DNA from: Palleronia sp. LCG004
GTDB taxonomy: Bacteria > Pseudomonadota > Alphaproteobacteria > Rhodobacterales > Rhodobacteraceae
Assembly (NCBI RefSeq): GCF_032931615.1
Contig: NZ_CP136759.1
Coordinates: 1,240,001 to 1,304,000 of the forward strand
DNA length: 64,000 bases
Reading direction: 5' to 3'
Of the stretch, positions 1-8,840 are shown piece by piece. The translations under genes were made by a program, and so were the position numbers. Under the pieces are notes generated by a model that was not told where the DNA came from, ran no database searches, and worked only from the letters and a program-made list of their open reading frames with translations. Position 1 is the stretch's first letter. Each line of letters opens with the position of its first letter.

Positions 1-366
1 GCCCCGGCGGGACATCTCGCGGCCAAGGATTGGGCCTCGAGTATCGGTACGAACGCGACAGCAACCGCGACACTGATCCCGATGGTCGAGCCGCTCTTGA
101 ACGCGGCCCCCGCGGGCTCTGCTGTGTTCTTCGACGATGCGCGGGCAGGTCAGAAATTCTTCGGCCATTACGCGGCGTCGAAATCCGCGCAGATCGCACT
201 CGCCAGCTGCTGGCAGGCCGAAACGGAGCGGACCGGCCCGCGGGTCCGGATCCTTTCCCCCGCACCGATGCCGACCGCCACACGCGCGCGTTTTTTCCCG
301 GGCGAGGATCGCAGCGCCCTTGCGACCTGCGAAGGCGAGGCGGCGCGGCTTCTCGCCCTGCTCTGA
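1..366 (+). CDS. SDR-family oxidoreductase, C-terminal part (5' end outside window)
   Basis: The frame is open from base 1, so the start and the N-terminal nucleotide-binding glycine motif lie upstream. What remains is the second half of a short-chain dehydrogenase/reductase: a helix reading NATATATLIPMVEPLL, a small strand (GSAVFFDD), and the catalytic YAASK (the YxxxK motif) followed by the usual helix and an RVRILSPAPMPT stretch that corresponds to the family's post-catalytic PG motif region. It ends at TGA 364-366. Substrate cannot be inferred. The gene is on the same strand as surE, about 60 bases downstream. The SDR fold is fairly certain; the exact subfamily is open. Confidence 0.8.
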   Translation, partial: APAGHLAAKDWASSIGTNATATATLIPMVEPLLNAAPAGSAVFFDDARAGQKFFGHYAASKSAQIALASCWQAETERTGPRVRILSPAPMPTATRARFFPGEDRSALATCEGEAARLLALL

Positions 367-426
367 GCTTGCCGGGGCGGCCCGCCTGACCTAAGAAAGC
401 GCGATCCCACGGAAACAGGTGTAGAT

Positions 427-1200
427 TTGCGTATCCTCATCACCAATGACGACGGCATCGACGCGCCCGGTCTCGTGGCGCTCGGAGAGATCGCGCGCGC
501 CATGGGCGACGAGGTCTGGACCGTCGCGCCCGCCTTCGAGCAATCGGGGGTCGGCCATTGCGTGAACTACGTCCACCCCACTCTGGTCCGTCAGGTCGGC
601 GAGCATTCTTGGGCCGTCGAAGGCTCCCCCGCCGATTGCGTGCTGGCCGCCCTTCACGACATCCTGCCCTGGCGGCCCGACCTGATCCTGTCAGGGGTCA
701 ATCGCGGCAACAATTCGGCCGAGAACGTGCTCTATTCCGGCACGATCGGAGCGGCGATGGAAGGGGCGCTCCAGGGCGTGAGGTCCATCGCCCTCAGCCA
801 GTTCTACGGCCCCGGCAACCGGCATCTCGACGACGGCTTCGATGCGGCGCGGGTCTGGGGCGAACGGACCATCCGCGCGATCCTCGACGCGGATCTCTGG
901 GGCACGGGTGACTACGGTACGTTTTACAACGTGAATTTTCCGCCCTGTCCGGGCACCGACGTTCGCGGCCTCCGTGCTGCGGCGCAGGGCTTTCGAAGCG
1001 GCGACGGCTTCAGCGTTGAGCCGCACCTTTCGCCCTCGGGCCGGCGGTTTCTGTGGGTCAAGGGAGCGGATCAAAGCCGCGCGACGGAACCCGGCAGCGA
1101 CGCGGCCGTCAATCTCGACGGTTACGTTTCGATCACACCGCTTACGGCCGACCTGACCCGCCACGACACGCTCGGGGCCCTCGCGGACGCGCTTTCATGA
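427..1200 (+). CDS. surE: 5'/3'-nucleotidase SurE
   Basis: SurE is a cytoplasmic metal-dependent phosphatase acting on nucleoside 5'- and 3'-monophosphates. The 257-residue protein has the family length and begins with [16 protein letters not shown]8 and D9 are metal ligands, and S40 and the SGVNRGNN segment (N92) complete the metal site. The start is TTG at 427; no in-frame ATG would keep the conserved first strand, so a rare start is accepted. The stop overlaps the pcm start by four bases (ATGA), and the surE-pcm-nlpD order matches the classical stationary-phase cluster of other Proteobacteria. Co-transcription with pcm is inferred from the overlap. Confidence 0.95.
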   Translation: MRILITNDDGIDAPGLVALGEIARAMGDEVWTVAPAFEQSGVGHCVNYVHPTLVRQVGEHSWAVEGSPADCVLAALHDILPWRPDLILSGVNRGNNSAENVLYSGTIGAAMEGALQGVRSIALSQFYGPGNRHLDDGFDAARVWGERTIRAILDADLWGTGDYGTFYNVNFPPCPGTDVRGLRAAAQGFRSGDGFSVEPHLSPSGRRFLWVKGADQSRATEPGSDAAVNLDGYVSITPLTADLTRHDTLGALADALS

Positions 1201-1838
1201 GCTTCGATGCCGGCGCACGGATGCAGTTCCTCTTCACGCTGCGCTCGAACGGCGTGACCGACAAGCGTGTCCTCGACGCGATGGAAAAGGTCGATCGGGG
1301 ACGCTTCGTACGCGGCACTTTCACCGACCGCGCCTATGACGACATGCCGCTGCCGATCGCCTGCGGACAGACGATCAGCCAGCCGTCGATCGTGGGCCTG
1401 ATGACACAGGCCCTCGCAGTCACACCCCGCGACAAGGTGCTCGAGATCGGGACGGGATCGGGGTATCAGGCAGCGGTGCTTTCGTACCTTGCGCGGCGCG
1501 TCTACACGGTCGAACGGCATCGTCGCCTCGTCAGCGAGGCGCGCAAGGTCTTCGACGAGCTGGGTCTCTCGAACGTCACGGCCTTTACCGCCGACGGAAG
1601 TCGCGGTCTCGCCGATCAGGCTCCCTTCGACCGCATTCTCGTAACTGCTGCCGCAGAAGATCCGCCCGGGCCCCTTCTGGCCGAGCTGCGGGTCGGCGGC
1701 ATCATGGTCGTACCGGTGGGTCAGAGCGATTCGGTCCAGACCCTCATCAAGGTCACGCGGACGGAAAGGGGATTCGATTACGACGATCTCCGATCCGTGC
1801 GCTTCGTGCCCTTGCTCGAGGGGATCGGACGCGACTAA
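1197..1838 (+). CDS. pcm: Protein-L-isoaspartate O-methyltransferase
   Basis: Pcm repairs aged proteins by methylating L-isoaspartyl residues with S-adenosylmethionine. The 213-residue product has the SAM-binding motif [13 protein letters not shown], the upstream segment [18 protein letters not shown] typical of the family, and a C-terminal [12 protein letters not shown] ending. The chosen ATG at 1197 overlaps the surE stop (ATGA), which implies translational coupling; a longer open frame upstream is only an overlap with surE in another frame. Length matches the family. Acts in the cytoplasm alongside SurE. Confidence 0.95.
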   Translation: MSFDAGARMQFLFTLRSNGVTDKRVLDAMEKVDRGRFVRGTFTDRAYDDMPLPIACGQTISQPSIVGLMTQALAVTPRDKVLEIGTGSGYQAAVLSYLARRVYTVERHRRLVSEARKVFDELGLSNVTAFTADGSRGLADQAPFDRILVTAAAEDPPGPLLAELRVGGIMVVPVGQSDSVQTLIKVTRTERGFDYDDLRSVRFVPLLEGIGRD

Positions 1839-1938
1839 TCTGCGGGCGCATGGCACGGGACCGATTGCCCCGATCGAGGCAAAACACGCGATGCGAACCG
1901 GCCCGGCAGAGGTCGCGCATCCCGACAAGGACAGAGCG

Positions 1939-3096
1939 ATGACATATTCCCCCCTCCTCCTGCGGCGCGCGCCGATCGCGATGATCGCCATTCTCGCGGT
2001 CGCGGCCTGCGATCGGAACGGAGAGGGGTTCGATCTCGATCTGCGCGGCAATGTAGACGGGTTCAGCACCGCGCCGGCCGTGCGTCAGGGCGTGGCCGCG
2101 CCGCCTCAGCCCGATGCGCGCGGCGTGATTTCCTATCCCAACTACCAGGTGGCGATCGCGCGTCGGGGCGACACGATGGCGGATGTGGCAACCCGCGTGG
2201 GCCTTCCCGCCGAAGAACTAGCCCGTTACAACGGTGCGCCTGTCGGAGTGGAGCTGCGGCAAGGTGAGGTCATCGCATTGCCACGGCGCGTCAGCGAGCC
2301 GTCGCCCGCGACCGGGGCGGTCGCACCCACCAATCCCGGCGCGCTCGGCACCGGAACCGTCACCACCCAACCGCTCGAGGATCGGGCCGGCGCGGCCATC
2401 GACCGCGCGCAGGTAAGCGGCGGCGGCGGCGAACCCGTTCGCCATCAGGTCGCCCGTGGCGAAACAGCATTTTCCATCGCGCGGCGATACGGCGTTCCGG
2501 TGCAGTCGCTGGGCCAGTGGAACAGTCTCGACGAGAACTACACGGTGCGCGAAGGGCAATACCTGCTGATCCCCGTTGCAGACGCGCCGTCTGCACCGCC
2601 CGAAAGCGCACCGGGCGCGGGATCGGTCGCACCGATTCCCCCGTCGGCCGCGGCCCCCCTTCCCGAGGAGGCAGCCAACCAGGAACCGCCCGAACGCCCC
2701 GACTCTCCCGATCTGGGCTCCGAGATGACCGAAGAAAGCACGAGCGATGCACGCTTCGCCTTTCCGGTACAGGGCCCGATCATTCGGCCGTTCTCGCGTG
2801 GGCAGAATGACGGGATCGACATTTCCGCAACGCCCGGGACGCCGGTGCGCGCGGCGGGCGATGGCGTCGTCGCGGCGATCACCCGCGATACCGATCAGAT
2901 CCCAATCCTCGTCATCCGGCATCCCGGCGATATCCTGACCGTCTATGCAGGCGTCGAGGGAATCAGCGTCGGCAACGGCGACAGCGTCACCCGTGGGCAG
3001 CCCGTCGCACGGATCCGCGACAGCGATCCCGCCTTCCTGCATTTCGAGGTGCGCGAGGGCTTCGACAGTGTCGATCCCGTAAACTACCTCGAATGA
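1939..3096 (+). CDS. nlpD: NlpD-like LysM/degenerate-M23 lipoprotein (amidase activator type)
   Basis: A 385-residue lipoprotein. The start at 1939 gives a signal peptide ending in the lipobox AVAAC (C24) and has AAGGACAG upstream; an in-frame ATG 48 bases earlier would put charged residues before the signal. Two LysM peptidoglycan-binding repeats lie at about residues 70-115 and 167-214, joined by Pro/Ala-rich linkers, and an M23/LytM domain occupies about 275-385. Zinc ligands look incomplete: the first motif reads NDGIDIS instead of HxGxD, and the HxH motif reads FLHFEV. This suggests a non-catalytic activator of cell-wall amidases, as in E. coli NlpD/EnvC, probably acting at division. Third gene of surE-pcm-nlpD, about 100 bases after pcm. 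Confidence 0.9.
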   Translation: MTYSPLLLRRAPIAMIAILAVAACDRNGEGFDLDLRGNVDGFSTAPAVRQGVAAPPQPDARGVISYPNYQVAIARRGDTMADVATRVGLPAEELARYNGAPVGVELRQGEVIALPRRVSEPSPATGAVAPTNPGALGTGTVTTQPLEDRAGAAIDRAQVSGGGGEPVRHQVARGETAFSIARRYGVPVQSLGQWNSLDENYTVREGQYLLIPVADAPSAPPESAPGAGSVAPIPPSAAAPLPEEAANQEPPERPDSPDLGSEMTEESTSDARFAFPVQGPIIRPFSRGQNDGIDISATPGTPVRAAGDGVVAAITRDTDQIPILVIRHPGDILTVYAGVEGISVGNGDSVTRGQPVARIRDSDPAFLHFEVREGFDSVDPVNYLE

Positions 3097-3930
3097 TCAG
3101 AGTGCGACGCCGCGCCGTCCGGCGAGATCGGTGAAATACTGCCACGCGACGCGACCCGACCGGCTGCCGCGCGTGGCCTGCCATTCGATCGCCTCGGATC
3201 TCAGAGTCGCGTCGTCGATCTCGACGCCATGCGCGTCGCAATATCCACGGATCATCGCAAGATACTCGTCCTGCGTGCAGGGATGGAAGCCAAGCCAGAG
3301 ACCGAACCGATCCGAGAGCGAGACCTTCTCTTCGGTGGCTTCGGTCGGAGAGATCGCACTGGCCCGCTCGTTCTCGATCATGTCGCGCGGCATCAGGTGA
3401 CGCCGGTTCGAGGTGGCGTAGAAGACGACATTGTCGGGCCGTCCCTCTATCCCGCCATCGAGCACGGCCTTCAGCGACTTGTAATGCTGGTCGTCATGCC
3501 CGAACGACAGGTCGTCGCAGAAAAGCACGAAACGATGTGCCGCAGCCCTGAGATGCCGCAGAAGCCTGCCGATCGAGGGCAGATCCTCACGCTGGACCTC
3601 GACGATCTTGAGCGGCGCGTCCTTCGCAACTTCGGCATGGATAGCCTTGACCAGGCTTGATTTTCCCATGCCGCGTGCGCCCCAGAGAAGCGCGTTGTTC
3701 GCAGGCAGGCCCCGCGCGAATTGCCGCGTGTTCTCAAGCAATGTGTCGCGCGACCGGTCGATCCCCACGAGAAGGTTCATCTCTACCCGGTTGACCGTGG
3801 GCACCGGTTGCAAACGGTCAGGCGAGACGTGCCAGACGAAGGCGTCCGCGCCGCCGAAATCGGGCGCGTCGAGCGGCGGAGGCGACATCCGCTCCAGCGC
3901 GTCGGCAATCCGGGCCATCGGATCGGTCAT
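3097..3930 (-). CDS. DUF815-family AAA ATPase
   Basis: A 277-residue cytoplasmic ATP-binding protein of the DUF815 family. Walker A is GARGMGKSS (residues 84-92), the Walker B region is RFVLFCDDLSF, and a sensor-like FYATSNRRHLMPR follows; the end (SGRSGRVAWQYF type) is typical. The biological role of the family is not established. The stop codon directly abuts the nlpD stop (3096/3097), so the two convergent genes have no spacer. Its start overlaps the tatC stop by four bases, so it is probably the last gene of the tatABC transcript. Family assignment is confident, function is not. Confidence 0.85.
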   Translation of the reverse strand: MTDPMARIADALERMSPPPLDAPDFGGADAFVWHVSPDRLQPVPTVNRVEMNLLVGIDRSRDTLLENTRQFARGLPANNALLWGARGMGKSSLVKAIHAEVAKDAPLKIVEVQREDLPSIGRLLRHLRAAAHRFVLFCDDLSFGHDDQHYKSLKAVLDGGIEGRPDNVVFYATSNRRHLMPRDMIENERASAISPTEATEEKVSLSDRFGLWLGFHPCTQDEYLAMIRGYCDAHGVEIDDATLRSEAIEWQATRGSRSGRVAWQYFTDLAGRRGVAL

Positions 3931-4829
3931 GGTCGTTTGCTTTCGTCTTCAGGCTCGGGTTCGTCTTCCGCTTCGGCCGCGTCGAAATCGTAGAGGTCCT
4001 CGTTTTCGCCCAGCACACCTTCTTCACGCAGCTGCGCGACCCGTTTGCGCTCGACCCGCGCGACGAGGAAGATGGAAATCTCGTAGAGGCCGTAGACCAC
4101 GACGAACAGGATGACCTGCGTGATCACGTCGGGCGGCGTCACGAGCGCTGCGAGCACGAGAATGCCCACGACTGCATATTTGCGCATGGCGGCCAGCCCA
4201 CGTGCGGAAACGATGCCCGCCTTGCCCATGAGAGTCAGAAGGACGGGCAGCTGGAAACAGAGCCCGAAAGACACGATGAACTTGATTGTGAGGTTCAGGT
4301 ATTCCTGCGCGGAGCCCTGGAAGACCACGGAAAGCGGCGCACCAACCTCGGGCGTCAGCGCCTCTCCCTCCGCTCCGAATTGCTGGAATCCCAGGAAGAA
4401 GTCGTAGGCGAGCGGCGTTACGACGTAGAAGGCGAATGCCGCGCCAAGGATGAACATGAAGGGCGAGGCAATCAGGAACGGCAGGAACGCGCCACGCTCG
4501 GACTTGTAGAGCCCCGGAGCCACGAAGCGCCACATCTGCCCAGCGATGACCGGAAAGGCGAGGAAGAGCCCGCCGAGAAGCGAGACCTTGATCGCGACGA
4601 AGAACCCTTCCTGAGGCGATATGAAGATAAGGTCGCAGTCCTGACCCCGCTCGGCCAGAACCTTGCAGAGGGGTTCGGTCAGGAAGTTGAAGATGGGGGT
4701 CGCGACCGTGAAGCAGATGATCATGCCGATCGTGAAGGCGATCACGGACTTGATCAACCGGGTTCTGAGCTCGGCCAGATGCTCGATCAGTGGTGCCGCA
4801 CTGTCGTCGATCTCGTCTCCGGCGCTCAT
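3927..4829 (-). CDS. tatC: Sec-independent (twin-arginine) translocase subunit TatC
   Basis: TatC is the inner-membrane receptor of the twin-arginine pathway and recognises RR signal peptides of folded proteins. The 300-residue protein has six hydrophobic segments and the conserved N-terminal stretch PLIEHLAELRTRL, followed by a periplasmic loop and FVAPGLYKSERG. The C-terminus is longer than in E. coli, ending in an acidic Glu/Asp-rich tail (about residues 265-300). Start and stop overlap tatB and the DUF815 gene by ATGA, indicating a coupled operon. Confidence 0.97.
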   Translation of the reverse strand: MSAGDEIDDSAAPLIEHLAELRTRLIKSVIAFTIGMIICFTVATPIFNFLTEPLCKVLAERGQDCDLIFISPQEGFFVAIKVSLLGGLFLAFPVIAGQMWRFVAPGLYKSERGAFLPFLIASPFMFILGAAFAFYVVTPLAYDFFLGFQQFGAEGEALTPEVGAPLSVVFQGSAQEYLNLTIKFIVSFGLCFQLPVLLTLMGKAGIVSARGLAAMRKYAVVGILVLAALVTPPDVITQVILFVVVYGLYEISIFLVARVERKRVAQLREEGVLGENEDLYDFDAAEAEDEPEPEDESKRP

Positions 4830-5305
4830 TCGCGGTCTTCCCCGCCTGATTCTGTGGTGAGCGGCGACTCCGCCGCGTTGCCTGTCGATTTCATGGCCGG
4901 CGCGGGCTGCGCGGCGGGCACCGTTTCGTCATTCGCGCGGGCAGCCGCCTCGCGGTTCGCCCGATCGGTCGCGGATTGCGAACCGGCTCGCGGGGTCGCG
5001 GATTTCGGACGCGAGGACGGGGACTTGCCCGGCTCCCATTTCTGGAACGCCTTCGATGCCTCGTCGAGCTTGTCGAGACCGTATTTCTTGGGATTGCTCA
5101 GGCCCTTCAGGTCCCGATTGATATCCTTCACGCCGGACTCGTCCGCGGCGTCCTCCATGGCGCGTTGAAACTCGCGTGCCATCCCCTTGATCTTGCCCGT
5201 AAAACGGCCGAGCGTACGAAACATGCCCGGCAGGTCCTTCGGCCCGACGACGATCAACGCGACGATGCCGATGACCAGAAGTTCGGTCATCCCGATATCG
5301 AACAT
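4826..5305 (-). CDS. tatB: Twin-arginine translocase subunit TatB
   Basis: TatB works with TatC as substrate receptor. The 159-residue protein starts MFDIGMTELLVIGIVALIV, the single transmembrane segment with the conserved Glu, followed by GPKDLP and an amphipathic helix (about residues 22-60), then a long Ala/Pro/Ser-rich, mostly polar tail. The hinge GP motif and the length support TatB rather than TatA. It lies 30 bases downstream of tatA and overlaps tatC by four bases. Confidence 0.95.
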   Translation of the reverse strand: MFDIGMTELLVIGIVALIVVGPKDLPGMFRTLGRFTGKIKGMAREFQRAMEDAADESGVKDINRDLKGLSNPKKYGLDKLDEASKAFQKWEPGKSPSSRPKSATPRAGSQSATDRANREAAARANDETVPAAQPAPAMKSTGNAAESPLTTESGGEDRE

Positions 5306-5335
5306 GGGCTGCGCCCCCTTCGCGCGATCGCGCGC

Positions 5336-5611
5336 TTAGCCGCGACGCTCCGGGTCGAGCGTGCTTTCGGGGCTCCGATGCGCGGTCGCGCGGCCGGGGG
5401 CCGATGCTTCGCTGTCGTTTTCGGGCGGCGAGATCTCGCGGGCGTTGTCGGACTTGGACTCCTCTGCCTCGCCGTCGCTAACGCCGCGCTTGAAGGCGGT
5501 GATGCCCTTGCCGACCTCGCCCATCAGTGACGAGATCTTGCCGCGTCCGAAGAGGACGAGCACCACGACCGCGATCAGAAGAAGGCCGGGCAGGCCGATA
5601 TTGTTGAGCAT
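5336..5611 (-). CDS. tatA: Twin-arginine translocase subunit TatA
   Basis: TatA oligomerises to form the protein-conducting part of the Tat system. The 91-residue protein begins with one transmembrane helix (MLNNIGLPGLLLIAVVVLVLF), then the FGRGK hinge and the amphipathic helix ISSLMGEVGKGITAFKRG, then a polar acidic tail. A strong ribosome site AAGGAGAGAG precedes the ATG. It is the first gene of tatABC-DUF815 on this strand. Confidence 0.95.
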   Translation of the reverse strand: MLNNIGLPGLLLIAVVVLVLFGRGKISSLMGEVGKGITAFKRGVSDGEAEESKSDNAREISPPENDSEASAPGRATAHRSPESTLDPERRG

Positions 5612-5668
5612 CTGCTCTCTCCTTTGCCGGACGGCCGTTCGGATGCCGCCGAATGTGTCACGGCACCG

Positions 5669-5697
5669 TATCTATGGCATGCAGCCTTCGACGTGAA
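5669..5697 (-). promoter_or_regulatory. Candidate sigma-70 type promoter for tatABC
   Basis: Read on the minus strand: TTCACG (5697-5692), a 17-base spacer, then TAGATA (5674-5669), about 60 bases before the tatA start. The -10 fits reasonably and the -35 weakly. It is the best-spaced pair in the gap between tatA and the Gfo/Idh gene. No experimental support. Confidence 0.35.
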
Positions 5698-5754
5698 GGC
5701 GCAAAGCGAGATGCCGTGACCACGAACCCGAAAAGCGCCGACAGCTACGCCGCG

Positions 5755-6882
5755 TCACACGGCCCCGGCGACGCTCCGAAGTACACTTTCGGGAGCCGGG
5801 ATCTCGACGGCCTCCCCCGTCATCGCAGATCTCTGCGCGGCATGCCCCATCGCCACGGCCCGCGCCCCGTCATCGAGCGTGACTTCGACCGCGCCCTCGC
5901 CCATGACAACCCGGCGGAACCGGTCGTGCTGATAGAAGGTCGAGCCGTTGTGATCGCCCGCATCGAGCAGCGTCGGATCGACCGGAATGTCGACGATCTG
6001 CGGGCCCTTGGGAGATCTGGGGCTGACGATGACCTGGGGCACCGGCGGCGCGCCGAGATGTGCCGGCCAGAAGCGCGTGGGACCGGGCACCAGCGCCTCG
6101 ATCTTGCCGTTGGGCCCCGTGACGCTGATCTCTTCCTGATAGCGTGAGCCCTCGGCGAACATGCAGAGCTCGAGCATTGCACGCGCGCCGCTCTCGAAAT
6201 CCACGATGACGTAGCCGTTGTCCCAGACGTCGGGCTGACGCCCCTCGATGCGATCGTCGCGGAAATTGACGGACTGCCCCGCGCTGGCCATCACGCGGAC
6301 GGGCTCCGAGCGGAGAATGAGGCGCATGAGGTCGAAGAAGTGGCAGCATTTCTCGACCAGCGTGCCGCCCGACGTCTCGTTGAAGCGGTTCCAGTTGCCG
6401 ACTTTCTCGAGAAACGGAAAGCGATGCTCGCGGATCGTCAGCATGAGTGGGCCGCCCGTCGCCGCGTCGACCTGATCGATCAACGCCTGGATCGGTGGCA
6501 TGTAACGATACTCCATCGCCACCCAGATCGGTGCGGCATAACCGAGAGACGCGATCCGGGCGGCCTGCGCCTCGTCGCTGTAGAGCGGCTTTTCCATCAG
6601 CATCGGAAGCGGACGGATCCGTCCGATCTGCTCGAGCTGCTGGAGATGCATGTGGTTCGGCGATGCGACGAGAAGGCAGTCGAGCGGTTCGACCGCGAGG
6701 AGAGCCTCGATATCGTTGCAGAATTGCGCGCCGGGTGCCATCGCGGCGGCAAGTGCCGCCTGCTCGGCATCTGGTTCGACGATGGCGGCGACGCGGGCAT
6801 CGGGCAGAAGCGCGATGTTTCTCAGATGCTCCTGACCCATCATGCCGCAGCCGACGATCCCGTAATGTATGACCTTGGACAT
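5755..6882 (-). CDS. Gfo/Idh/MocA-family NAD(P)-dependent oxidoreductase
   Basis: A 375-residue dehydrogenase with an N-terminal Rossmann fold (VGCGMMGQEHLRN) and the family's EKPLYS motif (the EKP lysine), followed by the C-terminal alpha/beta domain. Members oxidise or reduce sugars, inositols and related polyols or sugar acids; substrate is not visible here. It lies 7 bases downstream of the GntR regulator on the same strand and faces the monooxygenase/TRAP operon, so it is probably a catabolic enzyme of the same pathway. TTTCC-rich spacing before the start gives a poor ribosome site, consistent with coupling to the regulator gene. Confidence 0.88.
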   Translation of the reverse strand: MSKVIHYGIVGCGMMGQEHLRNIALLPDARVAAIVEPDAEQAALAAAMAPGAQFCNDIEALLAVEPLDCLLVASPNHMHLQQLEQIGRIRPLPMLMEKPLYSDEAQAARIASLGYAAPIWVAMEYRYMPPIQALIDQVDAATGGPLMLTIREHRFPFLEKVGNWNRFNETSGGTLVEKCCHFFDLMRLILRSEPVRVMASAGQSVNFRDDRIEGRQPDVWDNGYVIVDFESGARAMLELCMFAEGSRYQEEISVTGPNGKIEALVPGPTRFWPAHLGAPPVPQVIVSPRSPKGPQIVDIPVDPTLLDAGDHNGSTFYQHDRFRRVVMGEGAVEVTLDDGARAVAMGHAAQRSAMTGEAVEIPAPESVLRSVAGAV

Positions 6883-6889
6883 CTTTTTC

Positions 6890-7591
6890 CTATTTCAGTC
6901 TGCTGACGTAGCGGACCCGGTCCGGATCGAACCAGGTCGTCGAATATTCCACCGGATCGCCATCCTGCGACCACGAGACGCGCGCGACCTGACCCGTGAC
7001 CGCCCCAGTCCGGCGGTCGAGCGGACCAGACCCCCAGGCAGGCAGCGGCCCGACCCCCACGCGATCCTCGATCCGCACGATCCTGAGCCCGAGGAGCTGC
7101 CGATAGGTCTGGTAGAGCGAGGGCAGCATCGCCTCCGGATCGAGCGAGGGTGCACGCCCCCTGTCGAGCCAGATCTCCTCGACCGCGACGGGAAGGTCGT
7201 CGAGCAGCCGCAATCGCCTGATGCGGTGGGCATCGGGGGCCGAGCCGAATGGCGGGGAACCCGCAGGTTTCGCGGCGATCTCCACCGACAGGATCCGGGC
7301 GTCCGGCAGCCCCGGTCCATCGGGCCGTTCGAGCCTGAAGAATCCGTAGAGCCCGCCGACCTCGCGCACGCCGCGCACGTAGTTCCCCGATCCCTGCCGA
7401 CGCTCCAGCAATCCTTGCGCGTGCAGCTCGTTCAGAGCCTTTCGCAAGGTTCCGACGGCGACGCCGTGATCGGCGGCCATGTCGCGCTCGGGCGGCAGGC
7501 GCTCACCCTCGATCAACGACCCCTGGGCGATCCGACGGATCAGGAGATCGGCAATCTGGAGATAGATCGGCGCGGCGGATGGCCCGGACAT
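6890..7591 (-). CDS. GntR-family transcriptional regulator with UTRA domain
   Basis: A 233-residue regulator of the HutC/UTRA subgroup. Residues about 5-70 form the winged helix-turn-helix (IYLQIADLLIRRIAQG ... GTLRKALNELHAQG), and about 80-230 form the UTRA ligand-binding domain. Such proteins usually repress a neighbouring catabolic operon until a pathway metabolite binds. It is transcribed away from the monooxygenase-TRAP operon, with 94 bases between the two start codons that hold a tandem repeat (7610-7631). It is probably the pathway-specific repressor for both directions. Confidence 0.9.
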   Translation of the reverse strand: MSGPSAAPIYLQIADLLIRRIAQGSLIEGERLPPERDMAADHGVAVGTLRKALNELHAQGLLERRQGSGNYVRGVREVGGLYGFFRLERPDGPGLPDARILSVEIAAKPAGSPPFGSAPDAHRIRRLRLLDDLPVAVEEIWLDRGRAPSLDPEAMLPSLYQTYRQLLGLRIVRIEDRVGVGPLPAWGSGPLDRRTGAVTGQVARVSWSQDGDPVEYSTTWFDPDRVRYVSRLK

Positions 7592-7609
7592 GGAGAGGAT
7601 CCGATTTCG

Positions 7610-7631
7610 ATTGATACACTATTGATGCACT
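7610..7631. promoter_or_regulatory. Tandem 11-base repeat, candidate GntR operator
   Basis: Two adjacent copies of ATTGATRCACT (7610-7620 with A, 7621-7631 with G) lie in the short gap between the divergent gntR and monooxygenase genes. They are more A/T-rich than their surroundings and sit where an operator controlling both promoters is expected. Binding by the adjacent regulator is an inference. Confidence 0.45.
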
Positions 7632-7685
7632 AGGCCACCCGTGTTACGCAAGTCGAAACTCGAACACTTCCGGAAGGATCGCAGC

Positions 7686-8840
7686 ATGACCATCGTCCCC
7701 GTCACCTCGGCCGATCTCGACGCCGTCGAGATTTCGTGGTTCGCGGCGCTCTGCTCCGACGATTACCGTCACCTCGGCGTGCCGGAGAACGACCTGAAAT
7801 CGACCTTCGCCCATTGCAGCGGCATTCTCAGGGAGGCCGAGGCGCAAGGGTTCCGAAACATCCTGTGCCCGTCCTCCTACCAGGTCGGACAGGATACGCT
7901 GACCTTCGTCGCGGGGTGTGCGCCCCTCACCGACCGGATCAACATGCTCGCGGCCATCCGCTGCGGCGAGATGCAGCCGATCATGCTCGCCCGCACGGTC
8001 GCCACGCTCGATCACATGCTCGAAGGGCGGCTTACGCTGAACGTCATCTCGTCGGACTTTCCCGGCGAGAAGGCCGAAAGCGCCTACCGCTATCAGCGCT
8101 CGCGCGAGGTGGTGGAAATCCTCAAGCAGGCCTGGACCCAGGAAGAGATCAACTACACCGGCGAAATATACGATTTCAAAGGGATTACGACGGATCCCGC
8201 CAAGCCGTATCAAGAAGGTGGGCCGCTTCTCTATTTTGGGGGGTATTCTCCGTCTGCGCTCGACCTCTGCGGCCAGCATTGCGACGTCTACCTGATGTGG
8301 CCCGAGCCGCAGGACCAGCTCGCCCAGCGGATGAAGGACGCCAACGAAGCTGCCGAGAGATATGGTAGAACTCTCGATTACGGTCTGCGCGTGCACATGA
8401 TCGTTCGTGACACCGAAGCCGAGGCAAAGGAATATGCCGAGCATCTGGTGAGCCAGCTCGACGACGAACTCGGCACGCTGATCCGCGACCGGGCGCACGA
8501 TTCGACCTCTCTCGGTGTGAGCCATCAGGCCCGCGCTCGCGAGCTTGCCGACCAGTTCGGCTATATCGAACCGAACCTCTGGACTGGAGTCGGCCGTGCG
8601 CGGTCGGGCTGCGGTGCCGCCTTGGTCGGCAGTACCGACCAGGTCCTGAGCAAGATCGAGGAATACCGCAAGATGGGCATCCGTGCCTTCATCTTCTCGG
8701 GCTACCCGCATATGGACGAATGCAAATCGGTGGGACAGCGCGTCCTGCCAAACCTGAAGACCTGTTCGCTGCCGGAGGCCTACGGAAGGGTCCCGCAGGG
8801 AACGCCGCAGACCCCGCTCGGGGCAGGAGAACGCCGCTGA
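7686..8840 (+). CDS. LLM-class flavin-dependent monooxygenase
   Basis: A 384-residue luciferase-like (TIM-barrel) monooxygenase, close in plan to the alkanesulfonate monooxygenase group (SsuD-like). Segments include RFLT-type core AAIRCGEMQPIMLARTVATLDHMLEGR, ISSDFPGE, the GGYSPSALDLC strand and a C-terminal GSTDQVLSKIEEYRKMGI. Such enzymes use reduced flavin supplied by a partner reductase; a flavin reductase is encoded two genes downstream. The start at 7686 follows GGAAGGA; a longer frame from 7641 lacks family similarity. The stop overlaps the next start by one base (TGATG). Substrate unknown: a sulfonate, amine or other small organic acid is possible. Confidence 0.87.
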   Translation: MTIVPVTSADLDAVEISWFAALCSDDYRHLGVPENDLKSTFAHCSGILREAEAQGFRNILCPSSYQVGQDTLTFVAGCAPLTDRINMLAAIRCGEMQPIMLARTVATLDHMLEGRLTLNVISSDFPGEKAESAYRYQRSREVVEILKQAWTQEEINYTGEIYDFKGITTDPAKPYQEGGPLLYFGGYSPSALDLCGQHCDVYLMWPEPQDQLAQRMKDANEAAERYGRTLDYGLRVHMIVRDTEAEAKEYAEHLVSQLDDELGTLIRDRAHDSTSLGVSHQARARELADQFGYIEPNLWTGVGRARSGCGAALVGSTDQVLSKIEEYRKMGIRAFIFSGYPHMDECKSVGQRVLPNLKTCSLPEAYGRVPQGTPQTPLGAGERR

